A stretch of 64,000 bases of DNA from Bradyrhizobium jicamae (GTDB taxonomy: Bacteria; Pseudomonadota; Alphaproteobacteria; Rhizobiales; Xanthobacteraceae), in contig NZ_JAFCJX010000001.1 in assembly GCF_018130695.1 (NCBI RefSeq), forward strand, positions 496,001 through 560,000, in the 5' to 3' direction. A program made the position numbers and the translations under genes. Below the pieces are notes generated by a model. The model searched no databases. It was not told where the DNA came from and worked only from the letters and a program-made list of their open reading frames with translations. Below are positions 54,116-62,711 of this stretch, in pieces (the stretch's first letter is position 1; every line of letters starts with the position of its first letter).

Positions 54116-55294
54116 CTAGCGCGGCTTCAGCAGTTCGCGCGCGACGATCAGCTTCTGCACCTCGGTCGCGCCCTCATAGATGCGCAGTGCGCGGATTTCG
54201 CGGTACAGGCTCTCGACCACCTCACCGGAGCGGACGCCGCGGCCGCCGAACATCTGCACGGCGCGATCGATGACGCGCTGCGCGGTCTCGGTCGCCGACA
54301 GCTTTGCCATCGCGGCTTCCCGCGTGGTCGGCAGTTTTTGGACGTCACGGCGCCAGGCCGCGCGGTAGGTCAAAAGCGCAGCCGCGTCGGTCTCGGTCGC
54401 CATGTCGCCGAGCGCGGCCTGCGTCAGCTGCAGATCGCCAAGCGTCGCGCCGAACATGCGCCGGCTGCGCGCATGCGCCAGTGCCTCGTGGATGGCGCGG
54501 CGGGCAAAGCCGAGCGAGGCAGCCGCCACCGAAGCGCGGAAGATATCGAGCGTCTGCATCGCCAGCTTGAAGCCGCCGCCGGCCGCACCGAGCCGACGGC
54601 TTGCCGGGATCCGGCAGTTGTCGAAACGCAGCGTCGCCAGCGGATGCGGCGCGATCACGTCGATCCGTTCGGCAATGCCAAAGCCGGGATCATCGGGAAA
54701 CACGACGAAGGCCGAGATGCCGCGCGCGCCCGGCGCCTCGCCGGTGCGCGCAAACAGCGTGTAGACATCGGCAATGCCGCCATTGGAGATCCAGGTCTTC
54801 TCGCCGTTGATGACATAGGCATCGCCATCCTCGCGCGCCGAACACGCCATCGCGGCAACGTCGGAGCCTGCGTCCTTCTCCGACAGCGCGAAGGCCGAAA
54901 GCCATTCGCCGGATCGCACCTTCGGCAGCACCGCCTGGCGCAGCTCCTTTGAGCCGCCCAGCGCGATCGCGCCGGAGCCGAGGCCTTGCATCGCAAAGGC
55001 GAAATCGGCAAGGCCGTCGGCATAAGCGAGCGACTCCCGCGACAGGCAGATCGAGCGGGAATCGATCATGGCGGCATCGCCATCGGGCGCGGCGACCGCG
55101 CAGTCGAGCAGGCCCGCCTGCCCCATCGCGCGCACCAGCTTGCGGCAGGCGGTGTCGACGTCTTGATGATCGATCGCATCGAGCGCGCCCGATCCGACGA
55201 AGCGATCGAGCGCGTCGCCGATCGCGCGGTGGCGCGGCTCGAAGAACGGCCAGTCGATCCAGTCGCGGGTGATGACTTTCGCAGCGCTGCTCAT
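54116..55294 (-). CDS. acyl-CoA dehydrogenase
   Basis: 392 residues, standard length. FAD/substrate motifs [13 protein letters not shown] and [32 protein letters not shown], and the C-terminal [14 protein letters not shown] with the catalytic Glu of the short-chain group. It stops one base from the convergent DUF1537 gene. Its promoter carries 24-bp site A (55354-55377), so it belongs to the MarR regulon. Substrate is probably the acyl-CoA made by the ligase at 56101. Confidence 0.94.
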   Translation of the reverse strand: MSSAAKVITRDWIDWPFFEPRHRAIGDALDRFVGSGALDAIDHQDVDTACRKLVRAMGQAGLLDCAVAAPDGDAAMIDSRSICLSRESLAYADGLADFAFAMQGLGSGAIALGGSKELRQAVLPKVRSGEWLSAFALSEKDAGSDVAAMACSAREDGDAYVINGEKTWISNGGIADVYTLFARTGEAPGARGISAFVVFPDDPGFGIAERIDVIAPHPLATLRFDNCRIPASRRLGAAGGGFKLAMQTLDIFRASVAAASLGFARRAIHEALAHARSRRMFGATLGDLQLTQAALGDMATETDAAALLTYRAAWRRDVQKLPTTREAAMAKLSATETAQRVIDRAVQMFGGRGVRSGEVVESLYREIRALRIYEGATEVQKLIVARELLKPR

Positions 55295-55353
55295 GGGCTC
55301 GCCTCCTCGGCTGATGGCACGGTGGCCGCGGGAGGCGGCCGCCGTCGACCCTA

Positions 55354-55377
55354 AATTATTTTATACTTAAACTATTT
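55354..55377. promoter_or_regulatory. 24-bp palindromic MarR site A
   Basis: AATTATTTTA, TACT, TAAACTATTT: one mismatch to AATTAnTTTA-n4-TAAAnTAATT. It lies 60-83 bases before the acyl-CoA dehydrogenase start. Confidence 0.7.
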
Positions 55378-55440
55378 GGTCGACGAGCGCCCGTCAAGAC
55401 GGTCGCGCGCAGGCGTCGTGCGTGACCGAGGCGCGCTTGA

Positions 55441-55464
55441 ATTTACTTTTGGCCTCAACTATCT
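55441..55464. promoter_or_regulatory. 24-bp palindromic MarR site B (degenerate)
   Basis: ATTTACTTTT, GGCC, TCAACTATCT. It is a weaker match to the same 24-bp pattern, 33-56 bases before the marR start; likely autoregulatory. Confidence 0.5.
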
Positions 55465-55496
55465 TGCATTGATGATCGCAGGCCGGGAGATTTGAT

Positions 55497-56003
55497 TTGG
55501 CACTCGTGAAGGAGCCCTCGCCGGTTACGGCCAAGGACGGGCCGGACCAGGATGGCGAATACCGGGCACAAACGAGGCTGTGGCTCCGCCTGCTGGCCTG
55601 CACCACCCTGATCGAGGGCGAGCTGCGGCGCCGGTTCCGCGAGGAATTCGATTTCACGATGCCGCGCTTCGACGTGCTGGCCCAGCTCGACCGCGAGCCG
55701 AGCGGGCTCGTGCTCGGCGAACTGCCGAAGCGGCTGATGGTCTCCGCCGGTAACCTCACCCCGATCGTCGATCGTCTGGTCGAGGACGGCTACATCACCC
55801 GTACGCCCTCCACGCTCGATCGCCGCGTCCAGATCGTCTGCATGACCGTCGAGGGCCGCAAGGCGTTCCGCCGCATGGCCAAGAGCCATGGCTCGTGGCT
55901 TGCATCGCTGCTGGCTGATGTGCCGCAGGAGCGGGTCAACGGATTGATCGAAGAGCTCGACGAGCTCAAAGGCGCCGTCCGCGACGCCCTGCAAAAGAGC
56001 TAG
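55497..56003 (+). CDS. MarR-family transcriptional regulator of the CoA-linked regulon
   Basis: 168 residues: FTMPRFDVLAQLDREPSGLVLGELPKRLMVS, then the recognition helix AGNLTPIVDRLVEDGYI and wing RTPSTLDRRVQIVCMT. The start is TTG at 55497 with GGGAGA six bases upstream. It is divergent from the acyl-CoA dehydrogenase and surrounded by 24-bp palindromes that recur before the CoA ligase and racemase genes. Relatives (BadR, CouR, HcaR types) respond to aromatic-CoA or aromatic acids; the ligand here is unknown. A dispersed repeat begins right after its TAG. Confidence 0.9.
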   Translation: MALVKEPSPVTAKDGPDQDGEYRAQTRLWLRLLACTTLIEGELRRRFREEFDFTMPRFDVLAQLDREPSGLVLGELPKRLMVSAGNLTPIVDRLVEDGYITRTPSTLDRRVQIVCMTVEGRKAFRRMAKSHGSWLASLLADVPQERVNGLIEELDELKGAVRDALQKS

Positions 56004-56102
56004 AGCATGATCCGGAAAAGTGTGAAGCGGTTTTCCGAAAAGATCATGCTCAAACAAAGACCTAAAGCGCGATGACGATTCAACCCAATCTCATCGCGCT
56101 TT
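56004..56102. repeat. dispersed repeat with terminal hairpin, copy 2
   Basis: Same element as 18748-18873 without the mid insertion: AGCATGATC/GATCATGCT arms, then AAAGCGCGATGA (56064-56075) with its complement (56091-56102). It fills the convergent gap between marR and the CoA ligase, and its last two bases are part of the ligase stop codon. Confidence 0.85.
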
Positions 56103-57735
56103 AGCGCTTCACACGATAGCCGGCTTTGTCACGATCCCACGTGTCGCCAGTCACGCCCGCGTCACGAAGTGACCCCTTCTTGATCTTGCCATTCTCCGTC
56201 AGCGGCATCTGGCTTAGGAAGCGCACGTAACGGGGAATCGCGAAATAGGCCATCTTGCCCTCGCAATGCCTGACGATGTCGATCGCCTCCAGCGCCTGCC
56301 CGGCTTCCAGCTTGATTGCGGCAGCGACCTCGTCCTCGCCAAGCTCCGACGGCAGCGGATAGATCGCGCAGGCCTCGACGGCGGGATGCGCCATCAGCAC
56401 CTGCTCGACCTCCCAGGACGAGACGTTCTCGCCACGGCGGCGGATCGAGTCCTTCATGCGGTCGATGAAGCGATAGTGCCCGTCCGCGTCCCGCACCACG
56501 CGGTCGCCGGAGTGGAACCAGAGATTCTTCCAGGCCTCGACCGTCTTCTCCGCCATGCCGAAATAGCCCGTGGCGAAGGCGAACGGCTCCCTCGGGCGCA
56601 GCACCAGCTCACCCGCCTGCCCGTCCGGCAGCACCGAGTCGTCGGCATCGACGATCCGCGCCTCCACGCCGTCGGCGAGATAGCCCATCGTGCCCGGGCG
56701 ATCGGCCGGGATCGTGCCCGCGAAAACGAAGTTGGTTTCGGTCGATCCATAGCCGTCGACCAGCGGCACGCCGAAACGCTCCAGGAACGGTGCGTGGATT
56801 TGCGCCGGCACGCCGCCGCCGAGCGCGACGCGGACGCGATGCGCGGAATCGTCAATGCCCTTCGGCTGCGCCAGCAGCATCGTCGCCATCGCCCCGAGCA
56901 GATAGGCGACCGTTGCCTCATGGCGCTTCGCGGCGGACCAGAAGCCCGAGGCGGAGAATTTCGACTCCAGCACGTAGGTGCAGCCGTTCAGGATCGCCTG
57001 ATAGAACGCGTTCAGCGCGTTGGTGTGAAACAGCGGCAGCGTCGTGAACAGCACATCGCCCTCGCGGATGCCGAGCGCGCGCGCCGAGTAGACGCCCCAC
57101 CAGTACAGCTGCGCCTGTGGGCAGCAGACGCCCTTGGCCGGGCCCGTGGTGCCCGACGTGTAGAGAATGGCGACGGTGTCGCCGGGGCGCGTTGCGCCGG
57201 CTTCCAGCTTGGCGCCGAGAGAGGGCAACGGCATCAACCGCCGCTTCGCATCAGCAACCTCGGCGATGTCGCCGATGATCCATGTCAGCGCCGGCAGCGC
57301 GACGTCGCTCTCCACAGTATCGAACGCGCCGAGCATCGGCGCCTCGACGACGAGCAGCGAGGGCTGCGAGTTGCGCAGGATGTGCGAGAGCTGAAAGCCG
57401 CGCAACGCGGTGTTAACAGGGACGACAATGGCGCCGAGCCAGGCGCAGCCGAGATAGACCTGCAGGAATTCCGGACGGTTCGAGCACATCAGCGCGACGC
57501 GGTCGCCCGGCCGGATGCCGGCGTCGTGCAGCGTCCGCGCTGACGCTGCCGCGATGTCGGCGGTCTCCGCGTAAGTCCAGCGCGTCTCGCCGGAGACCAA
57601 CAGCACGCGATCACCATAGCGCGCGGCCTGCCGTGTCAGGATCGTGGACAAGATCCGATCCGACGGTGGAAACGCTTCGATCGCGCGCGCCCAGGCGGGT
57701 GCGGCTCCGACGGCTTCGCTGGCGTTGTGCGGCAC
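56101..57735 (-). CDS. AMP-dependent acyl-CoA synthetase/ligase
   Basis: 544 residues. Adenylate-forming motifs YTSGTTGPAKGV, DGYGSTETNFV, WFHSGDRVVRDADGHYRFIDR and KDSIRRRGENVSSWEVE, and the catalytic Lys in LTENGKIKKG. It resembles carnitine/crotonobetaine-type ligases (CaiC group). The start is taken as GTG at 57735 (GGAGGAG just upstream), which puts site C at the same distance (45-68) as site D from its gene; a TTG at 57765 is the alternative. It activates a carboxylic acid as the first committed step of the cluster. Confidence 0.92.
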   Translation of the reverse strand: MPHNASEAVGAAPAWARAIEAFPPSDRILSTILTRQAARYGDRVLLVSGETRWTYAETADIAAASARTLHDAGIRPGDRVALMCSNRPEFLQVYLGCAWLGAIVVPVNTALRGFQLSHILRNSQPSLLVVEAPMLGAFDTVESDVALPALTWIIGDIAEVADAKRRLMPLPSLGAKLEAGATRPGDTVAILYTSGTTGPAKGVCCPQAQLYWWGVYSARALGIREGDVLFTTLPLFHTNALNAFYQAILNGCTYVLESKFSASGFWSAAKRHEATVAYLLGAMATMLLAQPKGIDDSAHRVRVALGGGVPAQIHAPFLERFGVPLVDGYGSTETNFVFAGTIPADRPGTMGYLADGVEARIVDADDSVLPDGQAGELVLRPREPFAFATGYFGMAEKTVEAWKNLWFHSGDRVVRDADGHYRFIDRMKDSIRRRGENVSSWEVEQVLMAHPAVEACAIYPLPSELGEDEVAAAIKLEAGQALEAIDIVRHCEGKMAYFAIPRYVRFLSQMPLTENGKIKKGSLRDAGVTGDTWDRDKAGYRVKR

Positions 57736-57779
57736 ACTCTCCTCCGTCAGGCCGGGCGCGGGCAACAGGGCGGCGCGCC

Positions 57780-57803
57780 AATTACTTTAAATATAAAATA
57801 ATT
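57780..57803. promoter_or_regulatory. 24-bp palindromic MarR site C (best match)
   Basis: AATTACTTTA, AATA, TAAAATAATT: all fixed positions of the pattern match. It lies in the 85-base gap between the binding-protein stop and the ligase start. Confidence 0.75.
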
Positions 57804-57820
57804 GACGATCCCCCGGTTGG

Positions 57821-58978
57821 TCAAGGCAGCAGCTTGTATTTGCCGTCCTCGATCTGGACCATGATGCGCGAGCGTGCGTCGACGCCGTGCCGATCCGCCG
57901 GCGTGTAGGAATAGACGCCCTGGGTGCCGACCACGTCCTTGGTCGTGAACAGCGCCTGGCGCAACGCGAGGCGAAACTCCGGCGTGCCCGGCTTGGCGCC
58001 GGTCGCAAGCGCGCGCTTGGCGGCATCGGCCAGCACCAGCCAGCCGTCGAACGAATAGGACGAGAACGAGTCGGTCGGCGGCTCGCCGCTCGCCTTCTCG
58101 AACGCCGCGCGGAACGCCAGCGCCACCTTCTGAATCGGATTGCTGTCAGGCAGTTGCTCCGCCGCCGTCACCGGCCCGGTCGGGCAGATGATGCCGTTCG
58201 CCGCCTTGCCGGCGAGGCGCAGGAAGTCGGCGCTGATCATGCCGTGGTTGCCGTAGAGCGGCCCCTTGTAGCCGCGCTCGGACAGCGCGATGACGGGCAG
58301 CGCGCCGGGCGTGCCGGTGCCGCCCAGCATGATCGCATCGGGCTTCGAGGCGACGACGCGCAGCACCTGCGCGGTCACCGAGGAATCCGATCGCGCGTAG
58401 CGCTCATTGGCGACCACTTTGATGTCGGTGCCCTTGGCCGCCTCCACCAGCGAATTGTACATGAGATCGCCGAACGCGTCGGAGAAGCCGAGGAAGGCGA
58501 CGGTCTTCAGGCCCTTCGCCTTCATGTGGTCGACGATGCCCTGCACCAGGAGCGGCGTCGGCTGCGGCGTTTGCACCACCCACGGCCCGCCCTCGCCTGC
58601 CGGCACCGGCGCGATCGGCGACACCGCGATCATCGGCACCTTCATTTCGATCGCGGCGGTTGCCATCGCCAGCGTCTGCGGCGCGCCGGAGGTGCCCATC
58701 AGGATGTCGACCTTGTCCTGTTCGACGAGCTTGCGCGCATTCCGCGTCGACGCGGTCGCGTCGGACGCATCGTCAAGCTGGATGACCCTGAACTTCTCGC
58801 CGCCGATCTCGCCGATATAGGCCTGCCCGGCCGCAATGCCCTTGCCGTTGGGAATCCCGATCGACGACACCGGTCCGCTGAGCGCGGTGACGAAGCCAAC
58901 GAGGATTTCCGCATGCGCGAGCGAGGGAATGGCGACGAGCAGGACAGTTGAGGTCAGCAGGCGCTTGATCAGGGTCAT
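57821..58978 (-). CDS. branched-chain-type ABC substrate-binding protein
   Basis: 385 residues with a 22-23-residue signal (LAHA). Periplasmic binding protein type 1: GFVTALSGPVSSIGIPNGKGIAAG, LMGTSGAPQTLAMATAAIE, and GYKGPLYGNHG. No permease or ATPase genes accompany it, so it must use a shared importer. It is in the minus-strand operon that begins with the racemase gene, and supplies the substrate of the neighbouring CoA pathway (inference). Confidence 0.92.
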   Translation of the reverse strand: MTLIKRLLTSTVLLVAIPSLAHAEILVGFVTALSGPVSSIGIPNGKGIAAGQAYIGEIGGEKFRVIQLDDASDATASTRNARKLVEQDKVDILMGTSGAPQTLAMATAAIEMKVPMIAVSPIAPVPAGEGGPWVVQTPQPTPLLVQGIVDHMKAKGLKTVAFLGFSDAFGDLMYNSLVEAAKGTDIKVVANERYARSDSSVTAQVLRVVASKPDAIMLGGTGTPGALPVIALSERGYKGPLYGNHGMISADFLRLAGKAANGIICPTGPVTAAEQLPDSNPIQKVALAFRAAFEKASGEPPTDSFSSYSFDGWLVLADAAKRALATGAKPGTPEFRLALRQALFTTKDVVGTQGVYSYTPADRHGVDARSRIMVQIEDGKYKLLP

Positions 58979-59024
58979 GTCACTTTTCTTCTTGAGGAGT
59001 TTGGTTGTCAGGCGTCGTGTCAGC

Positions 59025-59804
59025 TCACGACGCCACCAGCGCGATGACCCGGAGCGGACTGCCCGAGCCGTTCTGGATCTTCAGCGGCGCCGCGACGATC
59101 ACCGCACCGGTCGGTGGCAGCTGATCGAGATTGCACAGGCACTGCAGACCATAACGCCCGCCGCCATGCAGGAAGTGGTGCGCCGGATACGGCGGATCGA
59201 GATGACCGGCCTGACCGGCATCGGTGCCAATGGTCTCGGTGCCGAAGCCGATGATGCCGCGCTCCTCCACCAGCCACTTCATCACCGCCGGATTCGGCCC
59301 CGGCGTATGCGCGCCGTCGTCGCGCAGATTGGCGTAGTCGCGCCAGCCCTTCTTGGACCAGTCGGTGCGCAGCAACACCCAGTGACGCGCGGGAATCTTG
59401 CCGTGCTTGGCTTCCCACGCCTCGACATCCGCGATCGACAGCAGGAAGTCTGGGTCCTTCGCAGCCTGTGCCGAGCAGTCGATCACGCAGGCCGGCGCCA
59501 TCATGTCCCGCGTCGGCATGGTGTCGACGGCGTTGTTGGCGAGATCCTTGCCGGTGAACCAGTGGATTGGCGCATCGAAATGCGTCCCCGTATGCTCGCC
59601 GAAGGTGACGTTGTTCCAGTACCAGGCCGGCCCACGGCCGTCATAGCGCGAGATCTCCTGGATGCGCACCGGCGCGGCCTGGCCGAACTCCGGCGGCAGC
59701 ACGATGACCGGGAAATCCGGACTGAGCGTGAAGGTCAGGTCGACGACGCGCACCGCGCCGGATGAAATCGCACTCGCCAGCTCCAGGAGATTCTTGCTTT
59801 GCAT
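59025..59804 (-). CDS. cyclase-family protein (kynurenine-formamidase-like metal hydrolase)
   Basis: 259 residues. The signature HTGTHFDAPIHW (His/Asp metal ligands, about 72-83), VDLTFTLSPDFPVI at the N-terminus and FGTETIGTDAG in the C-terminal part. Family members hydrolyse amides, lactones or isatin. GGAGG lies 8 bases before the ATG. Likely a ring-opening or amide-cleaving step in the regulon. Confidence 0.9.
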   Translation of the reverse strand: MQSKNLLELASAISSGAVRVVDLTFTLSPDFPVIVLPPEFGQAAPVRIQEISRYDGRGPAWYWNNVTFGEHTGTHFDAPIHWFTGKDLANNAVDTMPTRDMMAPACVIDCSAQAAKDPDFLLSIADVEAWEAKHGKIPARHWVLLRTDWSKKGWRDYANLRDDGAHTPGPNPAVMKWLVEERGIIGFGTETIGTDAGQAGHLDPPYPAHHFLHGGGRYGLQCLCNLDQLPPTGAVIVAAPLKIQNGSGSPLRVIALVAS

Positions 59805-59837
59805 GTTGTCGTCCTCCGGCTTGGTTGCAGTTTGATT

Positions 59838-61079
59838 TTATCGGTCGAGCTCGCGCTCGAGCGCTTTGGGATTGGCCGCCAAGCGCTGCCTGATCTCTTC
59901 GGCGACGTCGCCGACGTAGACGTCTTCAAGCCCGTTCTTCAGCGCCGAGACGATCGCGGACGCCACCGCGCGCGGTGCGACCTTCGGCGGCGGCACGGTC
60001 TGGAACCACTCATTGTCGACCGGCCCCGTGAAGAGATTGACCACCTTGACGCCGCCCGGCCGCAGTTCGGCGCGCAGGCAATGCGACAGCGACAGGCACG
60101 CGGCCTGCGACGCGGAATACGCGCCGAACGCCGGCCAGTTCGCCAGCGCATAGACCGAGAGCACATTGACCCAGGCCGCCGCGTTGTTGACGCCGTCGGC
60201 ACCGCGCATCCGCATCGCCGGCCCAAAGCCCTGCGCGAGATTGACGAAGCCGAGATAGGCCTGGTCGATCTCGTCGCGCATCACGCTGGTACCCCTGCGA
60301 TCGAGCAGACCGCCGGCGCGGACATATTCCGTGGTGTTGACGAGGATATCGACCTTGCCGCCGATGTCGGCCGCGAGATCGTTCACCGACTTCTCGTCAG
60401 CAGCATCGAGCGCCACGATCTCGATACCCTCGTGCCCGCGCAGCGCGCTCTCGCCGGGGAACGGACGCCACGGCTCGGCGATACCGACGAACACGGTCTT
60501 GGCGCCGGCCGCCTTCAGCGCCATCGCGGCTTCCTGTCCGACCACGCTGCGGCCATTGGTGACGAGCACGCGGCGGAATTTCGGATCGGCGGTCAGTTCG
60601 CGCCACTGCCGGTCGTCTGCCATGTTGGGCGTCTCCCCTTCGGGTCGGGCAAAGGCCACGGCCTGACCGCTCTTGTCGAGCTGGAACGACATCAGGACGG
60701 CTGCGGTCTCCACGCAGTCGGCATGCAGATGCGCGATGATGATGGGGCCACAGTCCATCTTGATGAGGCCGGCGCGCCAGGGCGCGCGCTCGCGGAAATA
60801 GACGTCGCTCGGCACCCGCGCCGTCGTCTCCGACAGCAGCGTCCCGCGCCGCGGCGCGTCGACGAAGGCAAGCCCCGACGACAGGCATGATGGGCATGCC
60901 TCGCGCGCTGGATAACAGAACGTGCCGCAGGCCTCGCAACACTGCAGCATGAAGCGGCCTTCGGCGGCGGCGCGCGTGAAGCCGTGCGATTTGCGGCTGC
61001 GCGGCCGCGGCGGCGCGGTCGGCAGCCGCGTCCGCAGCAGCGGGTTCTTACGCCCCGGCGGTTTGATCGGCTCGATCAT
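59838..61079 (-). CDS. DUF35 zinc-ribbon/OB-fold domain fused to an SDR-like domain
   Basis: 413 residues. Residues about 40-140 are a DUF35 protein: a zinc ribbon CEACGTFCYPAREACPSC followed by an OB fold. Residues about 165-400 are short-chain-dehydrogenase-like: VLVTNGRSVVGQEAAMAL in place of the usual TGxxxGIG, NVLSVYALANWPAFGAYSASQ where the catalytic YxxxK has Gln for Lys. DUF35 proteins pair with thiolase-like proteins; the partner gene is directly upstream with an ATGA overlap. The SDR half may be structural or have altered chemistry. Confidence 0.9.
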   Translation of the reverse strand: MIEPIKPPGRKNPLLRTRLPTAPPRPRSRKSHGFTRAAAEGRFMLQCCEACGTFCYPAREACPSCLSSGLAFVDAPRRGTLLSETTARVPSDVYFRERAPWRAGLIKMDCGPIIIAHLHADCVETAAVLMSFQLDKSGQAVAFARPEGETPNMADDRQWRELTADPKFRRVLVTNGRSVVGQEAAMALKAAGAKTVFVGIAEPWRPFPGESALRGHEGIEIVALDAADEKSVNDLAADIGGKVDILVNTTEYVRAGGLLDRRGTSVMRDEIDQAYLGFVNLAQGFGPAMRMRGADGVNNAAAWVNVLSVYALANWPAFGAYSASQAACLSLSHCLRAELRPGGVKVVNLFTGPVDNEWFQTVPPPKVAPRAVASAIVSALKNGLEDVYVGDVAEEIRQRLAANPKALERELDR

Positions 61080-62257
61080 CGCGAAGGCCCTGCAAAGATC
61101 GCAGCCCCGGAGGCGAGGCCGCGGTCATAATTGATCATGCCGAAGCCGGAGGCGAGCGCGAGTTTCGCATCCTTGACCTGCGTCGGCCCGGCGGTTCCCA
61201 GCACCTGCCGTAGTCCCTCGACGAGTCCGAGATAGGCGCCGGCAGCACCGGCCTGACCGACCGACAGTTGCCCGCCCGAAACGTTATGCGGGAAATCGCC
61301 GCCGATGGTGAGATCATGCTGCCGCACGAAGTCGGCGCCCTCGCCCTTCCTGCAGAAACCGAGATCCTCGAACTGCATCATCACAATGACGGGATAGTCG
61401 TCATAGGTCTGCACCACGTCGAGATCGTCCGGCTTCACGCCGGCCATTGCATAGAGCTCGTCGATATCCATCGCCCAGCCGCCGCGGACCTGCATCGGGT
61501 CTTCGGCGAAAGCATTGTAGCGCTCGATGGTCGACAGCAGCTTGGCCGCCGGCAGCCCGAGCGACTTCGCGGTGTCGTCGCGCATCACCAGGAACGCCTC
61601 GGCGCCGGCACAGGGCATCACGCAATCGAAGAGATGGATGGGATCGGAGATCGGCCGCGCCGCAAGGTATTGCTCCATGGTCAGCGGCGACTTCATCAGC
61701 GCATGCGGATTGCGCAGCGCATTGGCGCGCTGGGAGACCGCGATCTTGCCGAGATCCTCGCGCGTGACGCCGTAGGTCCGCATGTAATTGCGCGCGATCA
61801 GCGCGAAACTCGAATTGGCCCCGCCGGCGCCGTAGGGATAGACGGCGTCCTGGTTGAAGCGGGAGAAATTCTCCAGCGTCAGCCGGAAGGAATCGACGTG
61901 GTTGGCATCGCCGGCGACGCAGGCGACGATGTCGGCGTCATGCGCCTGCACCGCGCGTGCGGCACGGCGGAGCGCTGCGATCGCGCTGGCGCCGCCGAGC
62001 GGAATCGTATCCAGCCAGCGCACACAGAGCCCGAAATGCTGGGTCAGGCCGACGCCAGAGTCCGGTCCCATCGTAAAACTCGAGACACAAAGCCCGTCGA
62101 TGTCGGAGACCTTGATTCCGGCCTGCGTCACCAGTTCACGGATCGCCTGGCCGATCCACCATTGCGCGCTCTCGACGGAGTAGCGCACATAGGGAATCGT
62201 GACCGGCGCGGCCATCACGATTCCGTCGTAGGGTGCGCGCAGGGTCTTTGTCACCAT
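61076..62257 (-). CDS. thiolase-like (SCP2/Ltp2-type) protein
   Basis: 393 residues with the thiolase fold pattern, yet the nucleophilic Cys region reads IPLGGASAIAAL, the C-terminal GHP motif reads VGQAGAAG, and the second catalytic Cys near the end is missing (ALASGFGMIN). It is therefore unlikely to be a true thiolase. The partner DUF35 suggests a retro-aldolase of the Ltp2/ChsH2 type acting on a CoA thioester (inference). It stops within the start of the DUF35-SDR gene. Confidence 0.88.
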   Translation of the reverse strand: MVTKTLRAPYDGIVMAAPVTIPYVRYSVESAQWWIGQAIRELVTQAGIKVSDIDGLCVSSFTMGPDSGVGLTQHFGLCVRWLDTIPLGGASAIAALRRAARAVQAHDADIVACVAGDANHVDSFRLTLENFSRFNQDAVYPYGAGGANSSFALIARNYMRTYGVTREDLGKIAVSQRANALRNPHALMKSPLTMEQYLAARPISDPIHLFDCVMPCAGAEAFLVMRDDTAKSLGLPAAKLLSTIERYNAFAEDPMQVRGGWAMDIDELYAMAGVKPDDLDVVQTYDDYPVIVMMQFEDLGFCRKGEGADFVRQHDLTIGGDFPHNVSGGQLSVGQAGAAGAYLGLVEGLRQVLGTAGPTQVKDAKLALASGFGMINYDRGLASGAAIFAGPSR

Positions 62258-62263
62258 GCCGCC

Positions 62264-62692
62264 TCAGACCACGGTCAGCTTGACGTCGATGTTGCCGCGC
62301 GTCGCGTTCGAATAAGGGCAGCGCTCATGCGCGCCGGCGACGATCTCTTCGGCGACCGACTTCTCGACGCCGGGCAAAGTCACCTGCAGCTCGACCGCGA
62401 GCGCATATCCGACCGGCACGGGACCCATCGCGACCTTCGCGGTCACCGACGGCTCGGCCGTCGGCACGATCTTGCGCGTGCGGGCAACGAGCTTCACGGC
62501 GCCGAGGAAGCACGACGCGTAGCCGGCGGCAAACAGCTGCTCCGGATTGGTGCCCTCGCCGCCGGGACCGCCCAGCGACTTCGGAACCGACAGCGACACG
62601 TTCAGCAGCCCATCGACGCTCGCGGCCTTGCCGTCACGGCCGCCATTCGCCGTCACCTCAGTCTCGTAAAGGATCTTCTCGGGCTTCATCAT
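62264..62692 (-). CDS. ohr: organic hydroperoxide resistance protein (Ohr/OsmC family)
   Basis: 142 residues. Both catalytic cysteines are present in Ohr context: GYASCFLGAV and HERCPYSNATRGNI. LYETEVTANGGRDG is the usual opening. Thiol peroxidase acting on organic hydroperoxides. The ATG at 62692 follows GGGAGA; a second ATG is one codon later. It is placed within a catabolic operon rather than beside ohrR. Confidence 0.93.
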   Translation of the reverse strand: MMKPEKILYETEVTANGGRDGKAASVDGLLNVSLSVPKSLGGPGGEGTNPEQLFAAGYASCFLGAVKLVARTRKIVPTAEPSVTAKVAMGPVPVGYALAVELQVTLPGVEKSVAEEIVAGAHERCPYSNATRGNIDVKLTVV

Positions 62693-62711
62693 GCCGTTCT
62701 CTCCCAAATTC

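Noticed and set aside
54117-55294. Plus-strand frame antisense to the acyl-CoA dehydrogenase
   Set aside because: A shadow of a gene with complete family motifs on the minus strand.
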